Shown: in pieces, positions 20,890 through 33,739 of the stretch
Position numbering within the stretch: the stretch's first letter is position 1
Layout: each line of letters starts with the position of its first letter
Origin: Selaginella tamariscina
Taxonomy: Eukaryota; Streptophyta; Lycopodiopsida; Selaginellales; Selaginellaceae
Direction of reading: 5' to 3'
Length of the DNA stretch: 64,000 nucleotides
Assembly: GCA_003024785.1 (NCBI GenBank)
Contig: PUQB01000030.1
Location: 611,414-675,413 of the forward strand
The notes under the pieces: model-generated
What the model saw: the letters and a program-made list of their open reading frames with translations, nothing else
Database searches by the model: none
What the model was told of the DNA's origin: nothing
Program-made: the position numbers and the translations under genes

Positions 20890-23710
20890 GGAGATGAGAC
20901 GGGCAGGGGATTCTAGAATCAACTTGGTCATATTTCGAAATAAACGAGAAGCGCATTGGAGTAACCATGGTTGTTGTTAAACTAACATCTGTCACAACAC
21001 GTGGACAAGCAAACAATGGAAAGTAAATTTACTAGTCAAGCACCGAAAGCAGGCTGTGAACCCAGATTGGATGATGCTCGACACGTAGGCCTTGTTTCAT
21101 CCAATGTCACGTTCTCGAATCCAGAGGTCGCCTAGTTGACATTAATCTCGGGTGATTTTGTCGACTTTGTGGATAATGACGTTCATGTTTTCACTAATGA
21201 TGTTAACTGTGGAGTTCTTCTTCAACTCAACGAAAGCCCATCTATGGAGGGGATCTAATTAGATGTCTACTTTGAAGATCTCCATACTCATTGAGTAGGT
21301 GTATTCTCAGCAGATATTGCTTCACAATACAGAACATCCACAAGTGGAGCAATCGTCCTCTTCTTATTGAAGAGACATCATTAGGGATATTGAAAGGGTG
21401 GCTCGGTCCCAAGTTCTTTACAGATCATGTTCAATTTGCTTAGGGATTTCAGAAGCTGGAAGAGTGTGCCAAGAACATTAGAACAGCTGTAGTTGGGGAT
21501 TACACGTGTTGATTTGAATTGCAGAAGAAAATCATTTTCGTTTTGTCAACTGCACCTGTGGCATCTATGCTGTAATAAGCCATAAGGAAATGATGTTGGA
21601 TGATAGGATTTATGTGTAGCATTAAGTATTGCAACGTCAACTTAAACTTCAATTACATGCCACTCAACTAGGAACGTATAGCTGAGCTCATAGAGAAAAT
21701 GAAGGACAACAATTCTTACATTGTTTCACATAATGCTGTTTTGTGCCCATACTATGAAAGAAAAAAAGGCACTGAGAAAGTGTGAGTGACAACACCAGAA
21801 CAAATTACGAAGAATAGAAAATCAATTAAGTACTACATTATTAGTGGCTAGCACACAATAACGGCAGCCTAACAACTTCTTGATGAACAACAAAAGGAAC
21901 GATGGCAATAAAACTTTCCGAGCATACCCCGTGTGAAGCTGACAAAAAGATCAGCATTTTTAATTAAGTCGAATCTCACAATCGAGCAGTACCATAAGTT
22001 ATTGGTGGAATGGGACGCTGCCGATACCAACCACTACAACAGCAAAATATGGGAGAAGTTCAAAACATGCGATCATGTGGGAAACTCTTGGGTGACCATA
22101 AAGAGCTGCAGGGAAAGAACAATGTGCGGACTACTGGGTAGGTAAATTATCTTGGCGGGATTTATCTCGCAAGTATATTAATCTATCTTTTTTTTTCCAG
22201 AGAGTTAAAGAAATTGCAGTAATTGATTTGCCCAGGTGGGCGGGAAGGAAACATCCTTTTTGATGATTGTTGATTTCTTGCCCCGAGGATAAAATCTTTG
22301 CCAAATGGTTGGGGATTATGGAATAGTTTGTAAAAGGAACATTGAAGAAGAAGCAGACAAGTGAAGGGGAGCCCTTAGAGAAGTCTGCAAAGAAACCTAG
22401 TAAGACGCCGAAGGCTAAGTCTATTCAATCTACAAAGGATATAGACAACAATTTCAAGCTCACATGGTTGAAGCCTTTAAATGGAACAACGATGGAGGAA
22501 ATGGAAGTCTTAGCTGATTTGGTGATTGATGGCAAACTACAGATTAACAATAGCATCCCCACCTCTCCTTTTCATGTCAATGCAATGGAGTTGAAGATGG
22601 TTAGGCACTTCAAGGAGTGGTTGGGAATAACACCACAAACTGGGTTGGACCTCAGCCTCAACATACGAAGAGGTCAGCAAATATTTGCATGTGACAAATG
22701 ATGATATGCTTGTCCAATGGTGAACCAATCGGAAGATCTGGGCAAGAATCTTGCACGCCAACACCAAAAAGGAGAACATTGCGATGACGCCTTCTAAGGA
22801 GGATGTTATGAATCTACATATGTTTGTTCTTAGATTTAGAGACTTTATAGGGTAACATCATTGCTTGTAAGAAACCGTTTCAATTGTTCGTGATGGATTG
22901 GCGGGTGTCAAAAATCCTTCAATAGATAGGGCACTAGAGGATTGGTGAAGAAACTTAGCCATGCAAGCATGTACAGAGAAGGTATTTATTATTGAATTCA
23001 TGCTTGCACTCTTGACTGATACTATAGACATCGTTGGACATGATTTTATATGAACGATGCTGATCCCAAGTGCATTGATACGGTTGTTCACTTGGTTGTT
23101 AGGAATGTGCCAAACAATTTCAAACTTCCAAATGACTGGCCAGGCATCTGTTTGCACTCCAACGAACCTGAACCTCCATCTGATACACCGATAGTTGAGA
23201 GGGACGTATTCGGCAATGTACGTTATCCAAACATCACAAGTCAGGCTGCACAGAGCATTGTCAACTTGATCAGGGGTCCTCATAGTGATGCATAGGTTTT
23301 TTGACTACTGCACTAGGGGATCCGTCTTGAAGGAGTGTTACCTTCAGGATACATGTGTGTTTGCCGTTGAAAAGGATAAGACCATGGTTGAGGACCTGAA
23401 CAAGTGGATAAAGAAGTTCTCAACTGACTACCCCAACAAACCTATACAAGAGTATTTGGGAAAGTTCCCTCACAACAAGTGTGATAGCTCTGAAGAGGAT
23501 TCTGGTTAAATGTCAGAGTCTGAGGCCGATCTTTAATCAGATATTAGACCGGAAGTTATTTCAAGGAGTATAGAACATTCGCATACTCCATTACCCATGG
23601 AAACATTAATAGAAGATACGGAAGATCATGAACGATCTTCCAAGCGGTTAAAACTTCTTGCCTCACTCAGAAGGTAATAGCGAAGAAGAATTATTAATGA
23701 GTTCTTAGAG
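20890..23710 (+). pseudogene. ParB/Srx-like plus methyltransferase-like gene, broken (right copy)
   Basis: Inverted copy of the gene at 1868-4816 with many stops. Recognisable blocks are the N-terminal part at about 20900-21400, the ParB-like core at about 21660-21910 (several codons mutated, the SGQH Gln now a stop), and a better preserved linker at 21933-22145 (TKRSAFLIKSNLTIEQYHKL). The intron holds a palindrome site at 22154-22170. A helical segment lies at 22342-22701 and the methyltransferase-like part at 23050-23509, with FDYCTRGSVLKECYL and VFAVEKDKTMVEDL. The segment equivalent to left-arm GIYFLILAHVTDTF is deleted near 23025. The end is at about 23710. It helps define the domain order because its breaks fall at different places from those of the left copy. 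Confidence 0.6.
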
Positions 23711-24030
23711 TGACGAATAGTTATAAATGAGTGTAACATAAGGCATTTTTGAATATTTCGTTTATATTTGTATAGAAAATAAATTCTCAAGGATTAAAGA
23801 AGCTTTTAGTTCAAACATGGGTCACACATTAACAAGGTAAATAATATACTTTAATTTATAAGGCCAGCTAATTATTATTTTGCAGATGTAATGAAACAGT
23901 TGAGAACATGGATTTTTAGCATTGCCATGAGGTAAGAGAGGGGTTTGACAAAAATTTCTTGTGCCACATGTCATAATGACAGAGTTCATGTAGGAAATGG
24001 ATAATAATGCAACTCAAAACATTCTTACCA

Positions 24031-24926
24031 TGGGGACCATTTCAGTTTTTCATCACCATTTCTATTACCTTTAGTTCCTAAATCACTTTCTTCAGCGCCT
24101 ACAATATCTGAATCTTGTAAGGATGATGTATAAATAAATGATAAAGGGATAGGTAACAATATAGTTTCAACAAATAAATGTGAAAGGGACCAAACAAGTG
24201 AGTTGCAAAGCATTCAAGAAGCAACACTACCCCCTATTATCATGGTCATATTGTGTTGTTGAATGTCAATGGGTGTTCTGCTTCATCGACAAAGGCCTGA
24301 GGATAGAAAAAAAGAAACAAAGAGATTTCTTTGTCATGGTAAATTTCGATATGATATTATTTTTCGTCTGGGGTTGGACCGTTTCTTTCAAAAGCTTAAG
24401 GAGATGGGTGCACTTGTGGGGATTCGGTCATGCATGCAGATTCACAACTTGACACCGCTGCTAAATTTGCTTAAGAAACATTGTGTTGCAGAATAGGTGA
24501 TTCGTAAAGATTGAATTTTTAACCAGCAATTATGTTATAAACTTTTGAATTTCACAATATAAGAAAAGAAAGCAAACCATACTTCTTTAAGAATGAAGAT
24601 TTATTGGGCTTCATGGGAAGATCAATCAGTTAAGGATAATGAAGAACGCATATATCTTAGTGGTAGACGACTCTCCTCAAAAGGCTATGCTCAACCAAAA
24701 CATTGCTTATATCCATCCAATCACTTTCGACCCATATTCTAATACCAATATCGTGGATGAGCTAGTGAACTACTTGAATACGTGCTTTAAAAAAAAGAAT
24801 CTCAAAAACTTTATGAGCAATATCCACCGTATCAAACATTTTCTTGACACTTTTTTTTTTCATGATTTTGAATTTTATAAAATGAGGTGCTTTACAATAT
24901 TATTCTTAAGAAATGTCATTTTTTAG
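24031..24926 (+). pseudogene. FCP1/NIF-like gene, broken (right copy)
   Basis: Inverted copy of 627-1517. LHRQRPEDRKKE and FRYDIIFRLGLDRFFQKLKE mark the first half. An in-frame TAG near 24496 and frame shifts follow. The second half keeps LVVDDSPQKAMLNQ and IHPITFDPYSNT. No intact frame. Confidence 0.65.
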
Positions 24927-25390
24927 ATAAGCCTTTATGCAGACCTGGTTTATCACAGCTTATGTATTAACAAGAATAGCAACTCCTAACTGTATTCGTA
25001 AGTGTTATGTAATGGCAACAACATAAAGATATTGACCAAAATGATTCGATTAATCCAAAGTGAGTGATGACTTAGATAAAATGAAGAGATTTCTCTGTAT
25101 GGTTAAGGAGAAAGTATTTATAAATAAATTAATATGTTAATAAGGAAATGATTTCATTTGTAATTATGTTTGATAGTATTTATTAATTATTGTAAACTAT
25201 TTTTACAATGAAGAATAATATGAATATTCTAAGATATTTTAGGAATATTCCTTACTAAGTAAGGTTATTGAAGGATTAATTTGTTCATTAATTAATATTT
25301 AAGACTTAATTATATATTAATTAAATAATTATTTAATAATTAAAACTTAAGTATTAATTAGCAATTTTTTTATTTTCTCATTTTCATGTA

Positions 25391-25418
25391 TCATGCCCAT
25401 TTTAGTTACAACGTGCAT
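25391..25418 (-). repeat. Terminal motif, outer end of copy 2
   Basis: TCATGCCCATTTTAGTTACA and the following bases, the reverse complement of the motif at 151-177 and nearly identical to the direct version at 37540. Similarity to the left arm stops here. Confidence 0.6.
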
Positions 25419-28400
25419 ATATATACACAAAGTCCACATGAATCCTAGCAACAACAATTGTACACTCTTTATATCTTAAAATCAATCTGCTACATGAATT
25501 TTATTATATCACACCTAACTTCACACAAATTTGTAATTTGCTATAATTATTGCATATAAAAAATTATATTATGATAACAAAAAAACATTTCTATACATAA
25601 TAATATGTTTACTTATATGTATTTATGCAGAAGGTCTCAATGCATATAGAGACATTCATGTACAATTCCATACCTTGTGGTTCATAAGTTTCAATACTTA
25701 AAGTTGAACATTGAATTTTAGCATTGTTGGGAGGAAATGATTTGCATATAAAAGAACTTAAAGTTCATATCTTTTATAAAAGTAAATTATAATATGTATG
25801 TATTGTTACTTGCAACAAATTAAGTGACAAGGATTTCTATGGAATAGTCTATGTTTTGAATATTAATGCATACAATACATTACACACACATGTATAGATA
25901 TACATACGTATTATGTATATTTATGTATATAGCCAACCATAAGTAGTGGAATTTCTTATTGGATCCAGCACATAATTGTACGAGTTTGCATAAACATGTG
26001 TGATCCTGGAAGAGACAAAATCCAATATGGTACTATACTTTGTTTTAATACATTGTTATAGCTTGAAGTGGACTTGTTAAGAAAATGGACACACTATACA
26101 ATGTTATATCATAACATGTTTATCACAAGTGTCGTTAATGAGGCGAGTATAAACTTTTATAATAATCATTATAAGATATATATAGATTGTGTAGTTAAGC
26201 ATGTTCATACATATTATCTCTATATAATAATATATAACTATATACTTAATTAACTTAAAAAAATAGGCATGTGGTCTCAAATAAACCAAAATTAACAAAT
26301 GTAAAGTTCACACCTTATTAAAGAACACTCTCTCCAGTGAGGAGAAAAGCTGGTGGTGGTTTGAGTTTCAATGTGGATGCTGCATATATCAAGTAAACAT
26401 CAAATTATATTTTGTGAGTTATGTAGACACATTCTTTTATATATACTTTCAAAGATTAACTAAGAAATGACTATGTTTGTAGCTTAAGATACACATGTTA
26501 ATGTTTGGAGAAACACGCGCGCACACACTCCTAAGAAATTTGGTATGATCTCCTGTTTGCAAATCTACTGATAGGGACTACAAATATGGGTGGGAAGAGA
26601 TTCAACTTAGACATTGTTGTGAAATAACCAATTAATTGTTGCCAATTCACTTTTTAATTTGATCTTCTCCAAATTTGAAACCCTAAAAACACACTCAAAC
26701 AAACCACATTTTTTTTTATGAAATCTCATTAAGTAGTCTTGATCAAATTTGATCCAATGATTTTTGATCAAATAATAAAAAGTATATCTTTAAAATATAC
26801 GAAGAACATATATTAAAAAAATTACAACATACATGTATACACATCAATAGTGATTGATTTGATCAAGGGTCTTGATCAAATATTGAAAAATATATCTTTA
26901 AATATATTAAGAACATATATTGAAAAAATTGTGACATGCATGTATACACATCAACGGTGATTTTCAATCATAAATTTGCTTTATATATTCTTTGCATATG
27001 CATCAATTTTTTATGCCTTTATTTATAACTCATTTAGAACTTCTAAAATGCTGGGGCAATCATATTAAAAATAGAAATAAAATAAAAAACTCAAGGAAGA
27101 GTTTTAAACTCTGGATGGTTAACTATTTTCTTCATTGTTAAAATATTCTTTTCAAATGCTATTAAAATAGGTTAGCAAACTTGAAGCTTGACTTAAATTT
27201 TAAATATACTATTTATATATTAAATATGCATACATACACACACACATGTCATTTTATATGTAGATATAATATACTTATACAATTATACTTATATACATTC
27301 CAATATTTACATAAGTTTATCATATATATTTTATTACATGATAATAAAATAAAGCATAATAGTTTAAAGTATAAGTAATAATTTTAAAATAACATATTAG
27401 TACAAATATTAATCATAATTATAACTTGACCAGATGATATATTCCTATATTTAATATATTTGTTTCATATAATATAAATTAAAATATAAAAAAAGATTAT
27501 TAATTTTTAAATATCGATTTACATACAACCCTAAAATACATTGAGATATAACCATATTAAATTATTAATTTTACCTTAATATATATCAAAATAATATTAA
27601 ATTATTAAATTTTAAATAATGATACATCTACAGGCATGAGATACATCGAAATAGTGTTATACATATGTAAGGTACATACAAATAGAATATACAAACTTAA
27701 GATATACAAAAATAAAGTTTATTTTAGTTGAGAAATATAGCAAAAACACTTTGTATCCCTTTGGATTGTATGTTTCTGATGTAATTTGAAAAAATTGGGT
27801 TCTTGTGAACATTCTTCAAAATATGACATTGTTGACAAGGCCATCTTTTATAGCAAATGAAGGTTTGTCAGATTCACAAGTGCTTGTTAGAGGAAAGGAG
27901 CAGCTTGAATTGGATAAATGTAAAATGGGTATTTATCTTTATGTTTTGACAAACTATAGTTATATTTATAATTCAATGTGTTAACAATGAAAGTGATGAT
28001 GAATGTGACGAAAGAGATAAACATTTGTTAAATTCAAATGATGGATAGATACGACTTGAAGGTGAGTTTTTTTAAATTATTAAAATATATTAATCATTTT
28101 TTTTTAAGGAAAAGTTTATGATATGAAACTTATTTAATACACAATTTAGTGACAGTGATTATCATTAAATATGATCAAAAAGAAGATGATACAAAACTAA
28201 TCAAGGTAGTGCATATATTATTTGAGTAGTAAAAGGTAACATGAGAAATGAGAGATACGAATCAATATATATTCATCATTGGATTAATCAAGATAAAATT
28301 TTAGTATATCAAACTTAAATTTTAAAATGTTTATTTTATAGTTTGGAGGTACGGAGTTTTGCAACCCAAAGACATAGTCATTGTAAAGGATGGGGTAATT

Positions 28401-30046
28401 CAACCTCTTTGAAGATTATTAATTGATTTAATAAATTTATAAGTTTTTTAATTTTTTTGTTCTTATAAATTGTAAGAATTGGAATTTAAGTTGAAAAAGT
28501 GTACAAAAAATTTATGCAAAGATTATTTTTTTAGTCTTAAGTGTACCCTAACAGTGATTATGTTCTTGACACTTTACATATGTGTGTTAAGGTAAGAGTT
28601 TTTATTATCTTATAATGCTTTTGTGGACCACTTTTCATGTTGTTTAGGGAATGAGTCTTCTATGTATCCAAATATATTATTTAATGAAGATGAAGTTCGA
28701 TTCTTTAATTTTATGATCCAAACATTTGCAGGAGATTAAACACTTACACTCAATTAGAAGAGAACTGTGCCAATAGAAAGGCTTCACTTAACAAAAATAT
28801 TGAATAACATACATCTTCAATCTTTGCAACTTACTATTAACTCAATAGGACGACAGGGGCAAAGCATTGCACTAGTTGAAGAACTATGGCAGTGGTGATA
28901 AGGGCATAGCATTGCGCGATTGTGAGGTAGATTTAGGTACTTCTATAAATATTTTTAAGTAATTAAATAATATATTTTGGTATTTTCTATACAAAAATAT
29001 TTTACAATGAACTTACTAACAACAATCATATGATTTGTGGATATAGTTATAAAATGGTTAGTACTCTATGGGCATTGTAAAATGATAAAGAATGGACACA
29101 TAAGGATAGGTGGACAACAAAATTGAATCTTTATATCGTCTTACTTCTTTTCATTTTAGAATTTTTTTTACTTTTATTAAAACCTTTTATTTTTAAATCA
29201 TAATATAATTAATAAAAAATTCATATTTAACTCTTAAGCTTTTTTTGACTATTTATTAACATTTAGATTAAACTCCAAATGACATATTTATTAATACAAG
29301 AGCTCAAAGCCATGATGGAGAACAAGAATGTGCATGGAGAGAGTGCTTTGAATTGTAAAATGAATAATTGGATTGCAATGGGTTGCAAACGGGGTGATGC
29401 AATCATGGTGAAGTAGTTCATTATAGTAAAAAACATGAACTCTAGGCCACTAGTACAATTAGTGTTACAATGATATGGATGAAAATTCCAACATCTTTAG
29501 CTCTGACACAAGATGCAAAATCTCCTATTAAGTGACAATGTTTACCATTCATAGTTAGTGACAACCAACAACTAAAGAGGTCCAAGAAACATCTAGCATT
29601 AGAAAGTTCTAGATTTAGTGGAGGTTTTCAAATTTTAACAAGTTCACACATTAAGAAGAAAGCGATAAGGTCAAGGTTGAAATGTAAGAATATTATCAAC
29701 AAGCGTTTTAAATCTTTAATCATATTAGCTAATTAAATAAGTTAACATGATTAAGGCAACAAATATAAAATCGAAGTCACTATTGCAAACCTTGCTCATT
29801 AAGATTACAAAGATTTTAATGTATATATAAATGTATTCTTTTATTTGAATATCTTAGTATGGTAATTATTTTATTTTTAAATATGCAAATTGATTCACTT
29901 CTTTTAAGTATATGGATTGCCACTTTTAGCCATTAAGGAAGCCATGTTCAAAATTAATTAAATATAATCATTAGTTGAATCCATTTTAAATGCGATTAAA
30001 CCAATGAACCACATCCACTTAGTCTTTATTAATGGCTTCTTATATA

Positions 30047-30048
<2 letters not shown>
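25419..30048. other. AT-rich spacer with decayed sequence
   Basis: No convincing gene. About 27830-28400 and 29290-29700 have slightly higher complexity and short peptide-like runs (for example NESDDECDERDKHLLNSNDG near 27985) that could be remains of a decayed element, but I cannot assign them. Confidence 0.4.
26762..26962. repeat. Direct duplication, about 108-bp period
   Basis: Two copies, at about 26762-26853 and 26870-26962, sharing AGTATATCTTTAAAATATAC-like and ATGTATACACATCAA stretches. Each unit is flanked by TTGATCAAA. Confidence 0.6.

Positions 30049-30102
<54 letters not shown>
30049..30102. repeat. (TG)n(TA)n microsatellite
   Basis: A short GTGTGTG tract followed by more than 20 TA units. 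Confidence 0.9.
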
Positions 30103-30104
<2 letters not shown>

Positions 30105-30648
30105 ACATCTTATTCTAACAAAGACTTTGACTAAGAGAAACATGACTTTGATTCATGGTTTCTTATATCAGAACAATGGTTGGTACTTTTATAATTATAT
30201 TATTAATTTAATAATTCAATCCTAAAACATCTCCTTGAAGTTCATTCAAGACTTTCATCATGATTTTTTGTTAACCAAACCTTGCAAGGTTGAGGCACCA
30301 CTTCTTGAACCCAAATGTCATCATTCAGAGAACATGCTTGAAATATTCTTAACATGAGGTTGGAAACACCATATGTAGGTTGAATACTCACATGCATCAT
30401 CTTAGATAAGAAGAACCACATTTAAACATACTTAATCTCTTATACCGACTTATAGCAAGTGTTCCCCGAAAAGTGATAGCATGACATGATTAAATTTTGA
30501 GCATATATATATTGATCATAAGTAATATAGTATTTAAGAGCTTAAAATTAATTAAAATAATTTTTAACTTGCTAAAGTTCTTACCAATAAGATTCTCCAC
30601 AACTTTATGAAGTTATATACTAACTGTAAGGAATTTGCTCAATACCAA

Positions 30649-32850
30649 ATGTCAAAGTTTTTACTTAGTGATGTGCGTGGCTCACCAAATGCTAACCTTG
30701 GAATTCCTCACTATGAACCTTGTGGAAATTGGTAATAGAACTCATGTTAAGAACATGTCTGATTAAAACTCACACTCCTAATTGGCTAGAAACATGAACA
30801 ACCTATGTCCTATTTAGTTGTGAGTGTCATCGGCTAGAAACAATGGTAATAAAATTTATATCTTGCTTAGTTATGAATGTCGTTGGTTAAAAACATGAAC
30901 GATAGTAATAGAACTTTGGATAATGGTAATGTAATTCTTACAAGTGTTGTTGTTTAGAAATATAAACAATAGTAATAAATCTTTGAACAATGGTAATAGA
31001 ATTCACAATGATAATAAAGATCTTGTGAGTGTCGTTGATTAAAAACATGGACAATGGTAATATAATTCGTATTCAAATAGCTCTTGTGAGTATTATTGAC
31101 TAGAAACATAAATAATGGAAATATGAACAATGGTAATAAAGCTCTTGTGAGTATTGTTAGTGTTGTTTGTTAGAAACATAAACAATGATAATAAAACTTT
31201 TATGAATGTCATTGACTAGAAATATGAACAATGGTAATAAAACGCTTATGAGTGTTAATGGTAATTTAACTCTTGTGAGTGTCCTTGATTAGAAACATAG
31301 ATAACGATAATAAACTTATGTCGTCCTTAATTGTGAATAATAATAGAATTCATGTCCTACTTAGTTGTGAGTAATAAACAATGGTAATTGAATAATAATA
31401 GAACTTGTGTCTTACTTAGTTGTAATGGTAATAGAATTTGTGTCCTATTTAATTGTGAGTGATAAACAATGATAATAGAACTTGTGTCTTACTTAGTTAT
31501 GAGTGATAAACAATAATAATAGAACTTGTGTCTTACTTAGTTATGAGTGATATACAATGGTAATAACTTGTGTCCTACTTAGTTATAAGTGTTGTCTTTA
31601 GCTTAACTTAAATGAATCAACTGCCATCATGGGATTTAAATCAACAACCACATAATTAAAAGCCATGTATGCTATGAATTGAGCTAAGGCTCATGTCATG
31701 ATCATCGCTAATTCATGTAGAACTTCCATTTGTGTATTAGATAATTACTATGCAAAAGATCCTAAAATGTGTTGCATCAATAGTGTTTTTGCATGACTTT
31801 TTGCAAATGTTAAAGAGTCAGTTTGATATGCCCACACCAATATGTACAATGGGAGAAATGCCCAAAGGCATCCCTAATTAACGAGATAAGTGCTTTCTTG
31901 AATAAAGGTATGACCATTCCTCTTGGTAAATCACATCATATGGCATCTTTATGGAAATAATATACAATATCATTCATGTTTGTAAGTTCACTCCATGCAA
32001 CAGAGGCAATAAAAATTTCAACCTTATGGTAGTAGTTTGCAACATGAAAGAGAAGGCTATCCAAAAGTGGGAGCATTTGGGTAGCATTCATGAATGTGAA
32101 CTACATATCGAGGACATGGTACCAATGAAGTCATCTAACACCTTTCTAGGGTGAGTTCAATATACATGTATAGTGTATATACATATTTTAGGACAAGGGT
32201 TCAAAATTGTGTGATATTACCAAAGTATGATACATATGATTGGTTCTACCCATGTGCAACCTCTAAAGTTGTAAAATATGTAGTCAAATAAGGCCTTCAA
32301 AACATGCAAATGGTTTATTGGACAATAATAGTTGTTAACTCCATGAATGCGACATACTAACACTACAGTGCAAATTTGCCAAATGATAAGGGTAGGCTAA
32401 CTCTTAGGGTGTGAAATACCTACATAAATTGAAAGTTAAGGTGGCACAAATGTGGACTTATAAGATTCTTGTTTAAATCACTAATATGCTTGTTCACACT
32501 TACTTTACTTAATATCTATGACAAATCACACACCCCCTCCCCCCTGGGCCTCTTTACATGTTTAAGTAAGTGCCAACCCCTTTGTATTAATAAGTTTAAA
32601 TGCACTAACCTAACTACACTTAAACCTTACCCCAAGGGGTGTCCCTAACCATGTTTAACAACTCAAACTCATTATAATCAATTATGAATTAAGAATAAAT
32701 ACTTAATAAGATATTCATTTAAAGTTTTTTATAATATTTAGTGATAATTGAAAACCCATCTTTAAATATCTAAGTGTACTAAGCAAGATTGTTTTCTATT
32801 ACAATCGAAGGTTTGACAACAAATTTCATCAAATAAAAACAATCAACCTT
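30649..32850 (-). mobile_element. Decayed LTR-derived segment
   Basis: Starts TGTCAAAGTTTTTACTTAGT and near its end has TTTGACAACAAATTTCATCA. Start, middle (GATAAGGGTAGGCTAACTCT, and a CCCCCTCCCCCCTGGG stretch) and end align with the insertion at 38997-39950 on the same strand, but the body is enlarged by a minisatellite and another stretch. A frame at 31951-32154 (containing KWEHLGSIHECELHIEDMV) is probably part of inserted DNA of unknown origin. The orientation is inferred from the primer binding site of the related segment at 35862. Confidence 0.4.
30760..31600. repeat. Degenerate minisatellite
   Basis: Variants of GAAACATGAACAATGGTAAT followed by AAAACTCTTGTGAGTGTCGTTG recur with irregular spacing of about 50-70 bp. 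In the second half they shift to AACTTGTGTCTTACTTAGTT plus GTGAGTGATAAACAATGG units of about 55 bp. The unit resembles the LTR-like sequence around it, so it probably grew by slippage inside that LTR. Confidence 0.6.
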
Positions 32851-33739
32851 GGTGAGTCATAATACACATATAAGGAATCAAAAGATGACTTTTAATAATA
32901 TTGAGAATATTGGAATTATTATCAAGTACATGGATGGTTATAGAAAGAGCTTTTAAAATGCTGAATATTAATTTTTGTATATTATTGAAGAAGAACAATT
33001 ATAAATTAATGAACATCAAAGCCTAGATTACAACATGCTTTATACTTTATAACATTTATATAAATAAGTTTAATTAAGATTGTTTAATCAATCGAAATGA
33101 AGTTACAAAAGTCAATAATTTTCAAATAAGTAACATTAACATTCATTAAAAAATTTTAAAATATTAAAGAGTAATTGAGATTTCTTGAGTTATTATGTAT
33201 GGATTACATTAGATGAAAGTCATAAAGTAAATAATTTACAAAGGACCTTAGATGGTTTTAATTGGTTAAAAGACTTAAGAATCAAAAATTTATAATTAAT
33301 ACAAAGGTAAATGTTGAACAACAAATGTTGAACGTTGGAATGCTCTTGCTTTTAGTCTCTTTCAAGACAAAGTAAAAGATTTTCAATGAAAAAGATTAAT
33401 ACAGATAATGAAATGGATGCAGACTTTTAAATTTTAGTTAAAACCTATTAAAGGATGGTTGATATCTTTAATAATCTCTAGTGACTTGTCCATGTGCTTA
33501 ATAATTTTTCTCTTAAGTGCTTTTGATTGACTATAATTGTCATAATTTTACCATGAATGTTCTTTATTTTGGAGGTTATCACTTATTGAAATATGTTGAT
33601 GAGCTTAAATGTAGTAAAAAATGGGTTTGCATTTGGGTATCTAGGAATAATTCGATCGGGTATTGTAATGTATTTTATAAGCAAAACTATTCATTTTTGA
33701 TGTCCCAATTAGATTCCCAATAAGAGGCCAACTTTAATA
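32851..33739. other. AT-rich spacer, no gene recognised
   Basis: A frame at 33517-33723 is uninterrupted for 68 codons but has no recognisable motif and AT-driven composition. I do not call it a gene. Confidence 0.4.

Larger units (their letters stand above)
16467..25418 (-). mobile_element. Large mobile-element-like unit, copy 2 (inverted, lacking DUF7869 part)
   Basis: Reverse-oriented relative to copy 1 and collinear with its first 8.9 kb, ending at a terminal motif at 25391-25418. The second palindrome array and the DUF7869-like gene are missing. Its genes carry more stops than those of copy 1. It forms the right arm of the inverted repeat. Confidence 0.7.

Noticed and set aside
1..25418. 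Endogenous giant-virus insertion
   Set aside because: No capsid, polymerase, packaging ATPase or other virus hallmark seen. The gene set is too small, and repeated copies with short end motifs fit a mobile element better.
33517..33723. 68-codon open frame in the spacer
   Set aside because: No motif, AT-driven composition and no neighbouring exons.
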